64,000 nt of DNA from Gordonia sp. OPL2 (GTDB lineage Bacteria; Actinomycetota; Actinomycetes; Mycobacteriales; Mycobacteriaceae), in contig NZ_RKME01000024.1 in NCBI RefSeq assembly GCF_003797825.1, forward strand, positions 1 through 64,000, in the 5' to 3' direction. Below the pieces are notes generated by a model that had not been told where the DNA came from, ran no database searches, and worked only from the letters and a program-made list of their open reading frames with translations. The translations under genes and the position numbers were made by a program. Shown here piece by piece: positions 49,194-58,282 of this stretch (within the stretch, counting starts at the first letter, position 1; each line of letters begins with the position of its first letter).

Positions 49194-49933
49194 GCGACAT
49201 CCTCGACGAGATCGACGCCCTGATCGACGAGCAGCTCGCCGCCGGCGAAAGCGGCATGGCGGCCCGCGCTGCCAGCTCGACGCGGCGGTGCGGACACTGC
49301 GGCCGTGATTGGCATGGCATGGCGATCACCCGCCGCCTCGAAGAGATGCGCGCCGAATACCAGGCCCGCGCCGCCGACGCGTACTACAACCGCGGTGAGG
49401 AAGCCGAGCACGCTGAGTCCGCGATCCTCGACGGCTACCGCTACGACGAAGACGATTCGCCGGTCTTGTGCCCGGGCTCGGAGTTCATCGGACCGATGCC
49501 GGCGCCGCCGCGGTGCGAGTGCATGATGTGCCGAGACTTTCGCGCATCAGGCCTGTTCGACGAGAACGGCCGGTACATCGAGCAATTCGCCGAAGCCGAG
49601 AACCCCTGGGCGACAGCGTGGACCGTCACGATCCAACAGCGGAATCGCGAGGACCGGGAGCGACGCGAGGCGAGTCGATCAACCGAACTCGTGTCGGTCG
49701 AGTGGCTCGACAACGTGCTCGCCGACGCGGGACTCCCCGTGTCGTTCGAGCTGCGACGCGCTTGGGATGAACAGATTCGCAGGTTTCTCGAACGGATTAT
49801 GACCTGGCCAAACCCGATCCTCATCGACGACCGGATCGCCAGCGTCGGGCTGTTCCAGCAGGTCATCTACGCCGTCGATCCCGCGGCTGACGGATCTGTC
49901 GGCATCGCCATGGTCGATGGGGGCGATCAGTGA
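49190..49933 (+). CDS. Hypothetical phage protein, 247 residues
   Basis: The product has a cysteine pair near residues 34-37 (RCGHCGRDW) and CECMMCRDF near 104-110, so it may bind zinc. The C-terminal half is helical. It is coupled to the RuvC-like gene by a 4-base overlap, so a role in DNA processing is plausible. No family is recognised. Confidence 0.55.
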   Translation: MSDILDEIDALIDEQLAAGESGMAARAASSTRRCGHCGRDWHGMAITRRLEEMRAEYQARAADAYYNRGEEAEHAESAILDGYRYDEDDSPVLCPGSEFIGPMPAPPRCECMMCRDFRASGLFDENGRYIEQFAEAENPWATAWTVTIQQRNREDRERREASRSTELVSVEWLDNVLADAGLPVSFELRRAWDEQIRRFLERIMTWPNPILIDDRIASVGLFQQVIYAVDPAADGSVGIAMVDGGDQ

Positions 49934-50487
49934 GCATCGTCGGGATCGATCCCAGCCTCACTGCGACGGGGATCGCGATCCTCGACCGCGACTTCTTCGA
50001 CGCCGCGACCGTCACGAAACTCACGGCCGTCGGACGCAAGGGCCGCGAGACCGACCGCCACCCCGAGCGATCAGACCGCATCGTCGCCCAGACCCGTCGG
50101 ATTGTCGCCCACGTGCCCCCGGACGCGGCGCTCGTCCTGATCGAGGACATCCCCGAGGGGATCAACCGCCTGCCGTCGTACAGGGATCGATGCGTGCTGT
50201 GGGGTGGTGTCTACTCCACGTTGCGCGGTCGCGGTCTGCCGATTGTGGTCATCAACCCCACAACCCGAGCGGTCTGGGCGACCGGCAAGGGCACGAAGAA
50301 GCCCGACGTCCTCGCAGCCGTGCGGCTGATGTGGCCAGCGGTCCACATCGCCGACGACAACGAGGGCGACGCCCTGATCCTCGCCAGCATCGGTGCCCAT
50401 CACCTCGGCTGGACGATGCCGTTCGAGACGAAGCCGAGACACACGACAGGCCTCGACAAGGTCGAGTGGCCGGAAGGGGTTGCCTGA
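49930..50487 (+). CDS. RuvC-like Holliday junction resolvase
   Basis: The 185-residue product has the RuvC/RNase H core: GIDPSLTATG with Asp7, LIEDIPEG with an acid near 68-69, and a final DDNEGDALILA acid cluster. The order and spacing match phage RuvC-like resolvases, which cut four-way junctions before packaging. The GTG start overlaps the preceding stop by 4 bases and the stop overlaps the next ATG by one base. Confidence 0.85.
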   Translation: MSIVGIDPSLTATGIAILDRDFFDAATVTKLTAVGRKGRETDRHPERSDRIVAQTRRIVAHVPPDAALVLIEDIPEGINRLPSYRDRCVLWGGVYSTLRGRGLPIVVINPTTRAVWATGKGTKKPDVLAAVRLMWPAVHIADDNEGDALILASIGAHHLGWTMPFETKPRHTTGLDKVEWPEGVA

Positions 50488-50828
50488 TGGGGCGGTTGAA
50501 TCCGAACGAGGCCGAGATGTCGCTGGCGCGACGGCAGGTCGAGGTGGGGGCGCTCGCCGCCGAAGGCATGACACCCCAGCAGATCGCACATCGTCTCGGT
50601 CTCCACACGAACCGGGTCCTTCGGGATCTCGAGATGATGGAGTTCGACGACTACACGTACGACCGGCCGACCGGTCTCGACGAGTCGCACTGCGCCGGCA
50701 GCGGCCGCGAGCCGCTCGATGTGAGTCGGTACAGCGCCGGTCGCGGGAAGTGCTCCGGGTGTGGGCAGGTCCGCGCTATCCGCGCCGACGGCACGATGCG
50801 TCGGCACGCGAAGGACGGTGCGGCGTGA
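50487..50828 (+). CDS. Helix-turn-helix protein with zinc ribbon
   Basis: The 113-residue product has a helix-turn-helix at about residues 24-46 (LAAEGMTPQQIAHRLGLHTNRV by position) and a C-terminal CSGCGQ pair with a second His/Cys set (HCAGSGREP, MRRHAKDG). It is a likely phage regulator. The ATG at 50487 shares a base with the RuvC-like stop. Confidence 0.65.
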   Translation: MGRLNPNEAEMSLARRQVEVGALAAEGMTPQQIAHRLGLHTNRVLRDLEMMEFDDYTYDRPTGLDESHCAGSGREPLDVSRYSAGRGKCSGCGQVRAIRADGTMRRHAKDGAA

Positions 50829-51523
50829 GCAATCGTCACCTGACCGACGCCGACCAGTTCTTCATCCTGCGCGCCGAGATCGACTATCTGAAGGGCAAAC
50901 TCGAGGCCGTCGTCGACCCCGACCTCCTCGACGCGATGTACACCTCGCTGTCACCCGACGCCTCGATGGGATCGTTCGGCGGTGGCGGAGGGAGCAGGCA
51001 ACAGCACTCCAAACCGCCGTATGCGATGCACATCGAGGCACTGATCGACGAGCTGCGCAACGAGCTCGCGACCGTTATCCGCGACATGTGCGAGACGCGC
51101 AAGGTCGAGTACACCGACGGCCAGGACGAACGGGCGATGGCCCGATGGCTGATCCAGAACCGCTACGGCCTGGCGATGATGCAGCAGGCGCCGGAACTGT
51201 TCGAGGGCCTGGTCACCGTCATCGACAAGTGCCTGCGGTCTGTCGGTCAGCTGCAGCCCGAGTATCGCGTCACCCCGACGAAGGTGAAAGCCGCAAACAA
51301 GCAGGTCGTGACTGGTCCGCAGGTCGAGAAACTCGCACGCCAGCTCGGCGATGAGGCACGCGGACTCACCCGTAAACGCGTCGACCATCTACGCAGGATC
51401 GGAGAGCTCGACGGCACCCAGGACGCGGAGAGCGGGACATGGTTCTACCACCTCGGCGACGTCATCGACGCGCACAAACGGGCGAAGCAGTACCGACGCG
51501 CCGGAAAGCCGCAGCCAGCGTGA
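50825..51523 (+). CDS. Hypothetical phage protein, 232 residues
   Basis: The product has an acidic N-terminal coil (FFILRAEIDYLKGKLEAVV), a Gly/Ser loop, a helical middle and a C-terminal winged-helix-like stretch (VDHLRRIGELDGTQDAESGTWFYHLGDVIDAH by position, about 188-219). The C-terminal part suggests DNA binding. The GTG start overlaps the preceding stop (GTGA). Confidence 0.58.
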   Translation: MSNRHLTDADQFFILRAEIDYLKGKLEAVVDPDLLDAMYTSLSPDASMGSFGGGGGSRQQHSKPPYAMHIEALIDELRNELATVIRDMCETRKVEYTDGQDERAMARWLIQNRYGLAMMQQAPELFEGLVTVIDKCLRSVGQLQPEYRVTPTKVKAANKQVVTGPQVEKLARQLGDEARGLTRKRVDHLRRIGELDGTQDAESGTWFYHLGDVIDAHKRAKQYRRAGKPQPA

Positions 51524-51610
51524 ACGCGACTTTGGGCCACCGAGGCGCTACGCTAGCCGCTGTAGGCGCTTCCCATCCCCGGGGGCGCCTTCAGTGTTTC
51601 CAAGATCCCC

Positions 51611-51712
51611 CGTCACGGCGCGCGACGCGCCAACCACTCCCCCGGTCGAGGTTCGATCCTGTTGCGTCGTGGATTCCGCACGGATCGCTCGGGACGCGAC
51701 CGCGCCGTGACG
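51611..51712. repeat. Inverted repeat upstream of small ORFs
   Basis: CGTCACGGCGCG (51611-51622) and its exact complement (51701-51712) bracket 78 bases. The whole stretch 51,524-51,735 has no gene. It may hold a promoter or regulator site for the genes that follow; the loop contains GGTTCGATCC, which resembles a tRNA T-loop but has no cloverleaf. Confidence 0.5.
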
Positions 51713-51735
51713 GGCACCCCTCGGAGGTGATCGGT

Positions 51736-51813
51736 ATGCTCGGCTGGCTCCTGTTCATCGCGGTCTACCCGATCACCCGCATCGCCCGCACGATCGGAGC
51801 GCGACATGCCTGA
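51736..51813 (+). CDS. Very small membrane peptide, 25 residues
   Basis: The product is MLGWLLFIAVYPITRIA and a basic end. A strong GGAGGTGA site stands at good distance before the ATG, which is the best evidence for translation. It overlaps the next gene's start by 8 bases. Function unknown. Confidence 0.5.
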   Translation: MLGWLLFIAVYPITRIARTIGARHA

Positions 51814-52021
51814 GTTTGCGACCGGCGGCGTCATGCCCCCCAACCGCAGCGCATCGAACCTCTTCCACGACTCCTTCCTGGAGTTGGAACAGGACCCCGG
51901 TTGCCCCAGCTCATTCATCCCGGCCGGACACAACCAGCGGTCGATTGCCATTCTCGAAAAGCTCCGGCGCGCCACCGACGAGGCATCGGTGACCATTCGC
52001 GAGATCGCGGACGATGCCTGA
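51806..52021 (+). CDS. Hypothetical phage protein, 71 residues
   Basis: The product begins MPEFATGGVMPPNRS and ends with a helix AILEKLRRATDEAS. It overlaps the next gene by 8 bases. No family is recognised; proteins of this kind often come before phage DNA-packaging genes. Confidence 0.55.
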   Translation: MPEFATGGVMPPNRSASNLFHDSFLELEQDPGCPSSFIPAGHNQRSIAILEKLRRATDEASVTIREIADDA

Positions 52022-52475
52022 ACGCGTCGTCCGCGCCGCCGACAGCATCGCGACCCGAACCGGTCCCGGCCGCTGGTGCACCGTCATGACCCCGTGCCCC
52101 GGCATCCTCTGGACCAACGACGACGACGCGATGGGGTTCGTCGCGATCGGCCAGGTCGACGACACCGTGTTCGACTCGACCGACGTCGACGAGCAGATGC
52201 AGGCCAACATCGACGCCGGCCTCGGATTCACCAAGGCATTCGACCTGATGGCCGCCACCCTCGGCAAGAACATCGAGACCGGCAGCCTGACGAACTGGAA
52301 GCCGTCGAAGATGCGTCGACGCCCCGACCTCGGGCCCGACCCCGTCGTCACCAGCACCGTCGAGGTCAAGCGCCTCGTCGTCGCTCAGGACGAGGCGGAG
52401 CAGTCCGCAGCCGAGCAGACCGCAACAGTCCTCGGCGCCGACGCTGCGCTGACCGACGCAGACGTCGAGGACTGA
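52014..52475 (+). CDS. Hypothetical phage protein, 153 residues
   Basis: The product has a beta-rich N-terminal half (RWCTVMTPCPGILWTNDDDAMGFVAIGQV by position), a helical middle and an acidic, Ala-rich tail. No family is recognised. It lies 4 bases before the next gene. Confidence 0.55.
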   Translation: MPERVVRAADSIATRTGPGRWCTVMTPCPGILWTNDDDAMGFVAIGQVDDTVFDSTDVDEQMQANIDAGLGFTKAFDLMAATLGKNIETGSLTNWKPSKMRRRPDLGPDPVVTSTVEVKRLVVAQDEAEQSAAEQTATVLGADAALTDADVED

Positions 52476-52479
52476 CCGA

Positions 52480-52821
52480 ATGAGACTCTCGCCCGCACAG
52501 CGCAAGGCCGCGTTCGACCAGATGGGCAACGGCTACCAGAAGCAGATGTTCCTGCTCGGCGTGAGGCTCAAGGCCGTCGCGTGGGAGGCGACCCAGGGTG
52601 GCGTGACCGAAGAGCAGAAGCGACGACTCGAATCCGAGCTCCTGCCCGCAACCCAGCGGATCAAGAGCAACCAGCGCCGCGCCGACAAGCGCGGACTCAT
52701 GGCGCTGCAGATCCAGCGCGCTACATCGATCTTCGACGACATCTTCGGCGAGGATTGGCATCCGCGCGACGACAACCCGATCCAGCGTGAGTGCCAGGCC
52801 GAACTGATGATCTCGCTCTGA
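52480..52821 (+). CDS. Hypothetical phage protein, 113 residues
   Basis: The product is basic and helical (EEQKRRLESELLPATQRIKSNQRRADKRG by position), ending with an acidic stretch. No family is recognised. Its stop overlaps the HNH gene start by one base. Confidence 0.55.
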   Translation: MRLSPAQRKAAFDQMGNGYQKQMFLLGVRLKAVAWEATQGGVTEEQKRRLESELLPATQRIKSNQRRADKRGLMALQIQRATSIFDDIFGEDWHPRDDNPIQRECQAELMISL

Positions 52822-53159
52822 TGCCCTCCGCGCCCGGCCGGGTGTGCAACCGCTGCCGCAAGGTCATCCCCGCCGGACAGAAGCGATGCTCGTGCAAACC
52901 CGCCTGGGAGGGTTCCAGCTACGGCAAGAGCGGGACAGACCGGAAACAGCGAGCGATTCGCGCCCAGCAGCTCCGAGACCACCCGATCTGCCAGTGGCCC
53001 GGGTGCACACGCCTCGCCACCCAGGGAGACCACATCCGCAACCTCGCGGCCGGCGGATCGAAGTACGACCCGGCCAACTACCAGAGCCTGTGCGAGCCGC
53101 ACCACACCGAGAAGACCCAGCGCGAGGCTCGCGACGGGCGCTACGGACGGAAGCCGTAG
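52821..53159 (+). CDS. HNH endonuclease beside the terminase genes
   Basis: The 112-residue product has an N-terminal CNRCRK...CSC ribbon and an HNH core, CQWPGCTRLATQGDHI and YQSLCEPHHTEKT. HNH proteins at this position next to the terminase take part in cos cleavage in HK97-type phages. The ATG at 52821 is chosen from its overlap with the preceding stop. It is the third HNH gene in the window. Confidence 0.88.
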   Translation: MPSAPGRVCNRCRKVIPAGQKRCSCKPAWEGSSYGKSGTDRKQRAIRAQQLRDHPICQWPGCTRLATQGDHIRNLAAGGSKYDPANYQSLCEPHHTEKTQREARDGRYGRKP

Positions 53160-53433
53160 CATAACCGCAGGTCACGAGCTATAATGGACGTAATCCGATG
53201 CCAGTCAACGGATTTCGCCACTCGGAACCTGCTGAGCAACACCGCATTTGGTCACCCGGGTAACACCCCCCAGAAGCCACAACCTGAGCGCGCAAAAAGG
53301 CGACCCCCAAGCCGGGCGCCTCCCCAGGCACCCTCTTCGATGGTTACCCACCCCCCGGGGGGTGGAAGACGCTGCTCGGGAATGTACACCGCCACAACGA
53401 CTTTCATTCTATCACGCCGAGGAGGTGCCAACC
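53160..53433. promoter_or_regulatory. Late-operon control region and probable packaging (cos) region
   Basis: This 274-base non-coding stretch lies between the HNH gene and the small terminase. It has a perfect TATAAT at 53180-53185, without a good -35, and an 18-base palindrome CCACCCCCCGGGGGGTGG at 53348-53365. Another palindromic string GTCACCCGGGTAAC occurs near 53254. The HNH/terminase position is where cos sites lie in similar phages; the cut site itself cannot be seen. Confidence 0.6.
53348..53365. repeat. Perfect GC palindrome in the packaging region
   Basis: CCACCCCCC/GGGGGGTGG is a perfect 18-base palindrome with no loop. It lies 69 bases before the small terminase start. It could be part of cos or a terminase-binding site. 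Confidence 0.55.
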
Positions 53434-53934
53434 ATGGTCACTGGACCCGCGCCAGCTCCTCCCGCGCTGAAACTCCTCTCGGGCCGTTCCGAGGGCCGCG
53501 ACTCTGGCGGTCGTGTCGTCACTCCCCCGCCGGACTTCCGTCGCATCCCGCCGAAGGCTCCGACGTGGTTGAGCCGTGAGGCCAAGGCGGAGTGGAAGCG
53601 CGTCGTCCCTGGTCTGTCTCGACTCGATCTGACGAAGGAGGAGGATCGGGCGGCGTTGTCTGCGTACTGCGAGACGTGGGCGACGTTCAAGGATGCGATT
53701 CAGGATGTCCGCAAGCGCGGCATCGTCGTCGAGAACCGCTCGATCCGTAAGGACGGGACCGAGTCGGTGTGGATGACGAAGAACCCCGCGCAGGCTGTGG
53801 CCGAACGAGCGAGCCAGCAGCTGCGGATGTGGTGTTCGGAGTTCGGGCTGACCCCATCGGCCGAGGGTCGCATCTCCTCGTCGTTCGGTGCGGTCGAGGG
53901 TGAGCCCGACGATGATGGCAACCCGTTCGCCTGA
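53434..53934 (+). CDS. Terminase small subunit (P27 family-like)
   Basis: The 166-residue product has a Pro-rich N-terminus and then helices in the order usual for P27-type small terminases: RIPPKAPTWLSREAKAEWKRVVP, LSAYCETWATFKDAI and ERASQQLRMWCSEFGLTPSAEGRIS by position. A strong AGGAGGTG precedes the ATG. It recognises the packaging site for the large subunit encoded 18 bases downstream. Confidence 0.85.
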   Translation: MVTGPAPAPPALKLLSGRSEGRDSGGRVVTPPPDFRRIPPKAPTWLSREAKAEWKRVVPGLSRLDLTKEEDRAALSAYCETWATFKDAIQDVRKRGIVVENRSIRKDGTESVWMTKNPAQAVAERASQQLRMWCSEFGLTPSAEGRISSSFGAVEGEPDDDGNPFA

Positions 53935-53952
53935 TCTCTCCGAGGTCGGGCT

Positions 53953-55686
53953 GTGACCGAGTGGTCTGACCCGACGACTGCCGAGTGGGCTGACCTCACC
54001 GAGGATGATCTCGCTGAGCTGAAGGTCAGCCCCGAGGTGGCGTGGTACTGCCAGAGCCGGGGCATCCCGGTGCCCGACTGTCCGCCGCTGGTCAAGACGC
54101 CTGAGCCCCGGGATGTGCCTGGCGCCCAGTTCGACCCGGCTCGGGTGGACAAGGTGCTGCTGTCGTTCTCGATGATGCGCCACACGAAGGGGCGCCTGGC
54201 TGGCCGGCCACTGAAGCCCGATCCGTGGCAGGTCGTGTGGGTGTTGGCCCCGACGTTCGGCTGGGTGATCTACGACGAGGACGTGTCCCGCTGGGTGCGG
54301 GTCATCCGCACGCTGTACGTCGATCTGCCACGCAAGAACGGGAAGTCGACGCTCTCGGGTGGTATCGGGCTCTACCTCACGTGCGCTGACGGTGAGCCTG
54401 GTGCGCAGGTGGTGGCGGCGGCCACACGGAAGGAACAGGCACAGTTCGTCTTCGACCCGATCAAGACGATCTGCGAGAAGTCGCCCGGTCTGCGGACTCA
54501 CACGAAGACGTTCACCGGCAAGGTGGTGCATCCGAAATCGGGCAGCTACTTCAAGGTCGTCGCTGCTGCTGGTGATGCCCAGCATGGCGCCGATCTACAT
54601 GGCGGCATCATCGACGAGCTCCACCTGCACAAGACCTACGACCTGGTCGAGGCGATCGAGACGGGTACGGGTTCACGCTCGCAACCGCTGACCGTCATGA
54701 TCACCACGGCGGATGCGGGCAAGCGCCACACGCCGTATGACCGCAAGCGCACCATGATCGAGCAGCTGGCGCGTCGGGTGACGAAGGACCCGTCGACGTT
54801 CGGCGTCGTGTGGGCGACACCGCCGGAGATGGACCCGTTGACCGAGGAGGGCCAGCGCGCGGCGAACCCGGGGTTCGGTGTCTCGCCGACGCGGGCGTAT
54901 CTGCGGGACGCGGCGAAGAAGGCGCAGAACTCACCGGCCGATATGGCGAGCTACCTACGTCTGCACTGTGGCCGGCGCACCAAGCAGTCCGAGAAGTACC
55001 TCGACCTGACGGCCTGGGACAACAACGCATCGATCGTCGATGAGACGCGGCTGGCCGGGCGGATCGCCTTCGGCGGGCTCGACCTCGCCGCGACGTCGGA
55101 CCTCTCGGCGCTGTGCTGGGTGTTCCCGGATGAGGATTACAAGACCTTCGACCTGTTGTGGCGCATCTGGACTCCCGAGGCGAACCTCGAGAGTCTCGAC
55201 GCTCGTACATCGAACATGGCGTCCACCTGGGTCAAGTCGGGGCTGCTGACCGTCACCTCGGGCAACGTCATGGACTACGACTACATCGAGTCGACGATCG
55301 CGAAGGACTCCGAGGCGTTCGACGTCCGTGAGATCGCCTACGACCCATGGAATGCGACCCAGCTGGTGAACAACCTCGTCGGTCAGGGCGCACCGATGGT
55401 GACGATGCGGCAGGGCTTCGCCTCGATGTCGGGTCCGACGAAGGAACTTCAGCGCCTGCTCCTGACGGGGACGGCCGATCGTCCGATCTTGCGCCATGGC
55501 GGCAATCAGGCCGTGACGTGGATGGTCGACAACTTCGCTATCGCGATGGACCCGGCCGGGAACGTGAAGCCGGACAAGGCGAACGCTGCAGACAAGATCG
55601 ACGCGGTCGTCGCACTGATCATGGGCCTGTCTCGGGCAATCGAGGCGCGGCCTGCCGACGTAGATGTTTGGGGGTTCCTCGCATGA
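53953..55686 (+). CDS. terL: Terminase large subunit
   Basis: The 577-residue product has the packaging ATPase Walker A PRKNGKST at about 126-133, Walker B and catalytic acid GGIIDELHL at 217-225, and the nuclease aspartates in GGLDLAATSDLSAL near 374. It drives DNA into the prohead and makes the cut at the packaging site. The start is GTG. It follows the small terminase closely. Confidence 0.93.
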   Translation: MTEWSDPTTAEWADLTEDDLAELKVSPEVAWYCQSRGIPVPDCPPLVKTPEPRDVPGAQFDPARVDKVLLSFSMMRHTKGRLAGRPLKPDPWQVVWVLAPTFGWVIYDEDVSRWVRVIRTLYVDLPRKNGKSTLSGGIGLYLTCADGEPGAQVVAAATRKEQAQFVFDPIKTICEKSPGLRTHTKTFTGKVVHPKSGSYFKVVAAAGDAQHGADLHGGIIDELHLHKTYDLVEAIETGTGSRSQPLTVMITTADAGKRHTPYDRKRTMIEQLARRVTKDPSTFGVVWATPPEMDPLTEEGQRAANPGFGVSPTRAYLRDAAKKAQNSPADMASYLRLHCGRRTKQSEKYLDLTAWDNNASIVDETRLAGRIAFGGLDLAATSDLSALCWVFPDEDYKTFDLLWRIWTPEANLESLDARTSNMASTWVKSGLLTVTSGNVMDYDYIESTIAKDSEAFDVREIAYDPWNATQLVNNLVGQGAPMVTMRQGFASMSGPTKELQRLLLTGTADRPILRHGGNQAVTWMVDNFAIAMDPAGNVKPDKANAADKIDAVVALIMGLSRAIEARPADVDVWGFLA

Positions 55687-55862
55687 CGTTGCCACAGGCG
55701 TGCATCCTGCTCACGCTGCTCGGCGTGCTCGCAGTGGTCGTGGGCTGCGCACTCCTCTGGTCAATCGGGGTGGCGTGCATCGTCGGTGGCGTGATGGTCA
55801 TCGTGGGCGCTGTCGCCCTGTATGACCCGAAGGCGCTGCACGACGCGAGGGCGCGTAAGTGA
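55683..55862 (+). CDS. Small membrane protein between terminase and portal
   Basis: The 59-residue product is almost entirely two membrane segments (ILLTLLGVLAVVVGCALLW and VACIVGGVMVIVGAVALY). It overlaps the terminase stop and the portal start by 4 bases each. Function unknown; small hydrophobic genes at this place are seen in other actinophages. Confidence 0.65.
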   Translation: MTLPQACILLTLLGVLAVVVGCALLWSIGVACIVGGVMVIVGAVALYDPKALHDARARK

Positions 55863-57313
55863 ACCTCCTCGACCGGATGAAAGGTCGCGCCCGTGGGCCC
55901 GAGGAGCGGATGACCATCGACGAGCTGCAGTCGATGCTCAACCAGCAGATGGGCGGGCTCGCTTCGGGCTACCTGCAGCCGGTGCTGCATCAGACACTCA
56001 AGGGTGAGGCGACTGAGCGGCCGGCGAACAACTTCGTCGGACTCGCCCAGCAGGCCTACGCGGCAAACGGCGTGGTGTTCTCCTGCATGCTGGTTCGTCA
56101 GCTGGTGTTCTCGTCGGTCCGGTTCAACTATCAACGGCTGCGCGAGGGTAAGCCGTCGGACATGTTCAGCACGGCGGAGCTGCATGTGCTCGAACGCCCC
56201 TGGGTCGGTGGGACCACCCAGGACATGTTGTCTCAGATGATCCAGGACGCGGACCTCGCGGGAAACAGCTACTGGGTCCGAGGCGGAACGCGGGCCGATG
56301 AACTGATTCGGCTGCGGCCCGACTGGGTCGAGATTGTCGGGCGCAAGCGTCACCTGGCTGGACGGAACGGCCGACCACAACTCGGCAATCGCGGAAATGG
56401 CCAGGTCGGCTGGGAGAAGATCGGCTACCTCTACACCGAGGGTGGACCAGGCAACAGCGACCCCGTGCCGTTCACGGCGGCCGAGGTGTGTCATTTCGCA
56501 CCGATCCCAGATCCCCTCTCGCCTTTCGCTGGGATGTCATGGCTGACACCGATCCTGCGCGAGATCCAAGCGGATCAGGCGATGACCAACCACCAGCGCA
56601 AGTTCTTCGACAACGCCGCGACCCCGAACATGATCATCAAGCACCCACAAGGCGCTCAGAAGGACGCCGTCGAGCGCTGGGTCGAAGACTTCGCCGACCA
56701 GTACAAGGGCGTCGAGAACGCCTACAAGTCGCTGCAGCTCTACCCCGGCGCGGACGCTGAGGTGGTCGGCGCCAACCTGAAGGACATCGATTTCAAGGAC
56801 GTCCGGGGCGGCGGCGAGACCCGTATCGCCGCGGCGGCCGGCGTCCCTCCGGTGATCGTTGGGCTCTCCGAGGGCCTCGCGGCCGCGACCTACTCGAATT
56901 ACGGGCAGGCGCGACGTCGACTGGCCGATGGCACTGCACATCCGTTGTGGCAGAACCTCGCATCGTGCCTGGAGAACGTGGTGCCGAATCTCGGTGCCGA
57001 CGTGCGGCTCTGGTATGACGCCTCCGACGTCCCGTTCCTGCGCGAGGACGAGAAGGACGCCGCCGAGATCCAGAAGACCCGCGCGGAGACCATCAACTCG
57101 CTCATCGCGGCGGGATACGCGCCCGAATCGGTCGTCGCCGCCGTCGAGGCGAACGATCTGCGCCTACTCGTCCACACGGGCCTCACGAGCGTTCAGCTAC
57201 AGGCGCCAGGCGCGGGACCGCCACCACCAGAGCAGGCACCAACCGAACCCGAACCCGCACCGACCGATGCGGACACCAGCCCGACGGCCGAGGACGAGGG
57301 AGAGACCGAATGA
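55859..57313 (+). CDS. Portal protein (HK97-type)
   Basis: The 484-residue product has the portal pattern: an N-terminal clip region, a stretch AGNSYWVRGGTRADELIRLRPDWVEI (about 136-161 by position), AGMSWLTPILREIQADQAMTNHQ and a conserved GVPPVIVGLSEGLAAATYSN. A Pro/Glu-rich tail ends it. It forms the dodecameric ring at the head vertex through which DNA passes. The GTG start overlaps the preceding stop. Confidence 0.92.
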   Translation: MNLLDRMKGRARGPEERMTIDELQSMLNQQMGGLASGYLQPVLHQTLKGEATERPANNFVGLAQQAYAANGVVFSCMLVRQLVFSSVRFNYQRLREGKPSDMFSTAELHVLERPWVGGTTQDMLSQMIQDADLAGNSYWVRGGTRADELIRLRPDWVEIVGRKRHLAGRNGRPQLGNRGNGQVGWEKIGYLYTEGGPGNSDPVPFTAAEVCHFAPIPDPLSPFAGMSWLTPILREIQADQAMTNHQRKFFDNAATPNMIIKHPQGAQKDAVERWVEDFADQYKGVENAYKSLQLYPGADAEVVGANLKDIDFKDVRGGGETRIAAAAGVPPVIVGLSEGLAAATYSNYGQARRRLADGTAHPLWQNLASCLENVVPNLGADVRLWYDASDVPFLREDEKDAAEIQKTRAETINSLIAAGYAPESVVAAVEANDLRLLVHTGLTSVQLQAPGAGPPPPEQAPTEPEPAPTDADTSPTAEDEGETE

Positions 57314-58266
57314 CCACCACCACGAAGACTCACGCTCGGGCAGACCTGCAGAGGTCGGTCCCGTTCACCGTCGTACGCGACGCTGAGGGCAACGGCGATG
57401 GCCTGACGTTCGAGGGCTATGGCGCGGTGTTCAATTCGCCCACTCGAATCGACTCGTGGGAGGGCACGTTCGACGAGCAGTTCGCGCCCGGTGCGTTCCG
57501 GAAGTCGTTGCGCGAGCGGACCCCGAAGTTCCAGTTCGACCACGGACGCCACCCGCTGATCGGCAGCGTCCCGATCGGCAAGATCACCGCGATCAGCGAG
57601 GACGAACGGGGTCTGCACGTCGAGTCGCGCCTCGGCCGGCACATCATCATCGACCTCATCCGAGAGGCCATCGAGTCCGGCGCGATCGACGGCATGTCGA
57701 TCCGATTCACCGTCGTCCGCGAGGAATGGCGCGACAAGATGGGCGTCGTCGTCCCGGCCTCCGAGGTCGACCACCTCCTGTGGTCTCCGGATGAGCGCGG
57801 GCCGCTGCTGCGCACCATTACCGAGGCGAAGCTCGACGAGGTCGGCCCCGTCGTATGGCCGGCCTACCAGGACACCACTGCGAGCGTGCGATCCGCCGAA
57901 CCGGTCACCATCGCGCCTGATCGTCTCCACGAACCCGAGCAACGCAAGATGCTCGCTGAACTGCTGCTGCGTGCCGAATCGGCCGACAGCGCCAGCCCTC
58001 CCGATTCGGGAGGGTCGTCCGAGGACGAGCCGCAAGACACCGCCGATCAGGTGGCCGTCGAGCACTCGGATGAGGACACCGAACCGCCGCAAGGCACCGC
58101 CACCGAGGCGGCCGCCGAGCACGGATCGGATTCCCCCACCGAAGAAGCACATCCCGCGCCGACCGACGACGTCGACGCCGCCCGTTCAGCCGAGACCGAT
58201 CGGCTGTTCGCGGAGGCGCTCGCCGAAGTCGCGAACACGCGGGATGCGACCCCACCGATCATCTGA
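57310..58266 (+). CDS. Prohead protease (HK97 family)
   Basis: The 318-residue product has an N-terminal GLTFEGYGAVFNSPTRIDSW segment, FQFDHGRHPLIGS with the catalytic His, and GAIDGMSIRF with the catalytic serine: the S78 prohead protease arrangement. The last 110 residues are acidic and Pro/Ala-rich, which may act as a scaffold. It processes the capsid protein during maturation. It overlaps the portal gene by 4 bases. Confidence 0.9.
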   Translation: MTTTTKTHARADLQRSVPFTVVRDAEGNGDGLTFEGYGAVFNSPTRIDSWEGTFDEQFAPGAFRKSLRERTPKFQFDHGRHPLIGSVPIGKITAISEDERGLHVESRLGRHIIIDLIREAIESGAIDGMSIRFTVVREEWRDKMGVVVPASEVDHLLWSPDERGPLLRTITEAKLDEVGPVVWPAYQDTTASVRSAEPVTIAPDRLHEPEQRKMLAELLLRAESADSASPPDSGGSSEDEPQDTADQVAVEHSDEDTEPPQGTATEAAAEHGSDSPTEEAHPAPTDDVDAARSAETDRLFAEALAEVANTRDATPPII

Positions 58267-58282
58267 ACGAAGGAGTATCACC

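Noticed and set aside
51651..51660. GGTTCGATCC string resembling a tRNA T-loop
   Set aside because: Flanking bases do not form a T-stem or acceptor stem, so it is not a tRNA gene.
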